From: Woeseia sp.
Lineage (GTDB): Bacteria > Pseudomonadota > Gammaproteobacteria > Steroidobacterales > Woeseiaceae
Assembly (NCBI GenBank): GCA_003229095.1
Contig: QIHS01000240.1
Location: 1 to 14,010, forward strand
Reading direction: 5' to 3'
Length of the DNA stretch: 14,010 bases
Numbering within the stretch: position 1 is the stretch's first letter; every line of letters begins with the position of its first letter. Positions 13,118-14,010 of this stretch are shown here, piece by piece. Position numbers and translations under genes: made by a program. Under the pieces are notes generated by a model that did no database searches, was not told the origin of the DNA, and worked only from the letters and a program-made list of their open reading frames with translations.

Positions 13118-14010
13118 GTGAGTGAAGAAGATCAGATTCAAACCTGGCTGAAAGAACATGCCATAGAAGATGTCGAGGCTTTTGTGCCCGATATGGCAGG
13201 CGTTGCACGCGGCAAAGTGGTGTCCGCAGACGGTTTTGGCTCGGGAGAGCTGAAACTGCCAGAAGGCATCTTTGCGCAGACGATTTCCGGCGACTACGTT
13301 ATTAATAAAGAAAACGTCGAAGATCGGGATATGCTGTTGAGTCCCGATCCGGCAACGTTACGACCGGTCCCCTGGGCGTCAGATCCGACAGCTTCCGTTT
13401 TTCTTGACTGCTATCGCAAAGACGGTGGGGTAGTAGATACCTCGCCACGCCAGGTGCTGAAGAATGTGTTGGCGCTGTATTCGGCGAAAGGCTGGAACCC
13501 GGTCGTCGCGCCGGAAGTTGAGTTTTACCTGATCAATCCTCATTCGGATGCGAACGAGGAGGTCGAGCCGCCGAAAGGCCGGCTTGGCTGGACAGAAACA
13601 TCGAGACAGCCCTACAGCATCGATACGATGAACGACTTTGACCCGTTCATCAATGACGTTTACGCCTATTGCGAAGCACAGAAAATCCAGATCGACACGC
13701 TATCCCAGGAAATGGGACCAGCACAATTCGAGCTGAATTTCCTGCATGGCAATGCGGTTGACCTTGCGGACCAGGTGCTGCTGTTCAAGCGCACCGTTCG
13801 CGAAGCAGCTATAGCGCATGAGATGCATGCCACTTTCCTGGCAAGGCCAATTTCGGAAGAGGCCGGCAGCGCGTTGCACATTCATCAGAGCATCGTTGAT
13901 GCCGATGGCAAAAACATCTTTTCAAATGAAGACGGTAGCTCGACTGATCTCTTCACTTCCTACATTGGTGGTTTGCAAAAATATATGCCGGAGGCGTTGC
14001 TGATTTTCGC
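13118..14010 (+). CDS. Second glutamine synthetase family protein, gamma-glutamylpolyamine synthetase-like (3' end outside window)
   Basis: This is the N-terminal 297 residues of a second glutamine synthetase-fold ligase, still open at the window edge. GTG 13118 is the start because AAGG lies 6 bases upstream and the frame matches the family from VSEEDQIQTWLKEH onward. An ATG at 13116 runs straight into TGA and is unusable. The N-terminal domain covers about residues 5-100. In the catalytic domain Glu133 and Glu135 (PEVEFYLIN), Glu198 and Glu205 (SQEMGPAQFELN) and His254 (GSALHIH) match the metal- and substrate-binding positions. GSALHIH replaces the more usual GSGxH. It is clearly diverged from the leftward paralogue (463 aa), so it is not a recent duplicate and may act on another amine. 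It is the fifth rightward gene, coupled to puuD. Arg and C-terminal Glu landmarks lie beyond the window. Confidence 0.88.
   Translation, partial: MSEEDQIQTWLKEHAIEDVEAFVPDMAGVARGKVVSADGFGSGELKLPEGIFAQTISGDYVINKENVEDRDMLLSPDPATLRPVPWASDPTASVFLDCYRKDGGVVDTSPRQVLKNVLALYSAKGWNPVVAPEVEFYLINPHSDANEEVEPPKGRLGWTETSRQPYSIDTMNDFDPFINDVYAYCEAQKIQIDTLSQEMGPAQFELNFLHGNAVDLADQVLLFKRTVREAAIAHEMHATFLARPISEEAGSALHIHQSIVDADGKNIFSNEDGSSTDLFTSYIGGLQKYMPEALLIF

Noticed and set aside
13116..13121. ATG overlapping the puuD stop (TAATG) as start of the last gene
   Set aside because: The next codon in that frame is TGA; the family-matching frame begins at GTG 13118.

Overview
The window reads as chromosome of a Gram-negative bacterium, most likely a free-living, probably marine, gammaproteobacterium. 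It encodes an outer-membrane TonB-dependent receptor with a FecI/FecR-type signalling pair, lipoprotein and Sec signal peptides, and Puu-type glutamine synthetase-like enzymes. Base composition is moderate (about half G+C by eye) and coding is dense on both strands. The taxonomic guess is inference; there is no rRNA or other marker gene. I saw no tRNA, rRNA, CRISPR array, insertion sequence or phage gene.

Left part (1-6014, + strand): the 3' end of an MFS transporter is followed by a surface-signalling module. This has an ECF sigma factor (711-1313), a one-membrane-span FecR-like anti-sigma factor (1315-2424), and a large TonB-dependent receptor with an N-terminal STN signalling domain (about 2645-5968). 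A hairpin plus T-run ends the unit at 5985-6014. The receptor reading frame carries two complete signal peptides: one before the STN domain, and one after it with its own Shine-Dalgarno sequence and ATG at 3005. It may therefore be an STN protein fused to, or sharing a frame with, an ordinary receptor.

Middle and right part (6040-14010): this region is organised around an intergenic segment at 8680-8865. Leftward runs a gamma-glutamylpolyamine synthetase-like enzyme of the glutamine synthetase family (8679-7288), then an M14 zinc carboxypeptidase lipoprotein (7215-6040). Rightward runs an IclR regulator (8866-9621) and an NhaC-family Na+/H+ antiporter with an extra periplasmic N-terminal domain, split by a frameshift (9631-10863 and 10887-11564). 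After these come an exported methyltransferase-like protein (11578-12318), a PuuD-type gamma-glutamyl-GABA hydrolase (12358-13116), and a second glutamine synthetase-like gene that starts 1 base after puuD and runs off the window (13118-14010). Gaps between the rightward genes are 1 to 39 bases, so this is probably one operon.

Together the two synthetase-like genes and PuuD suggest catabolism of a polyamine or other amine through gamma-glutamylated intermediates. The ligase would add glutamate from ATP and glutamate, and PuuD would remove it at the end. The intermediate oxidase and aldehyde dehydrogenase are not in the window. The antiporter could handle ion or substrate exchange, and IclR is the obvious local regulator. 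Two copies of a 12-bp sequence, spaced 19 bp apart, lie between the divergent arms and are the best operator candidate.

The most notable points are the double-signal-peptide receptor, the apparent double lesion in the antiporter gene (frameshift plus a probable ATG-to-ATC start change), the repeat operator, and an exported protein with a SAM-binding motif inside an amine-catabolism operon.
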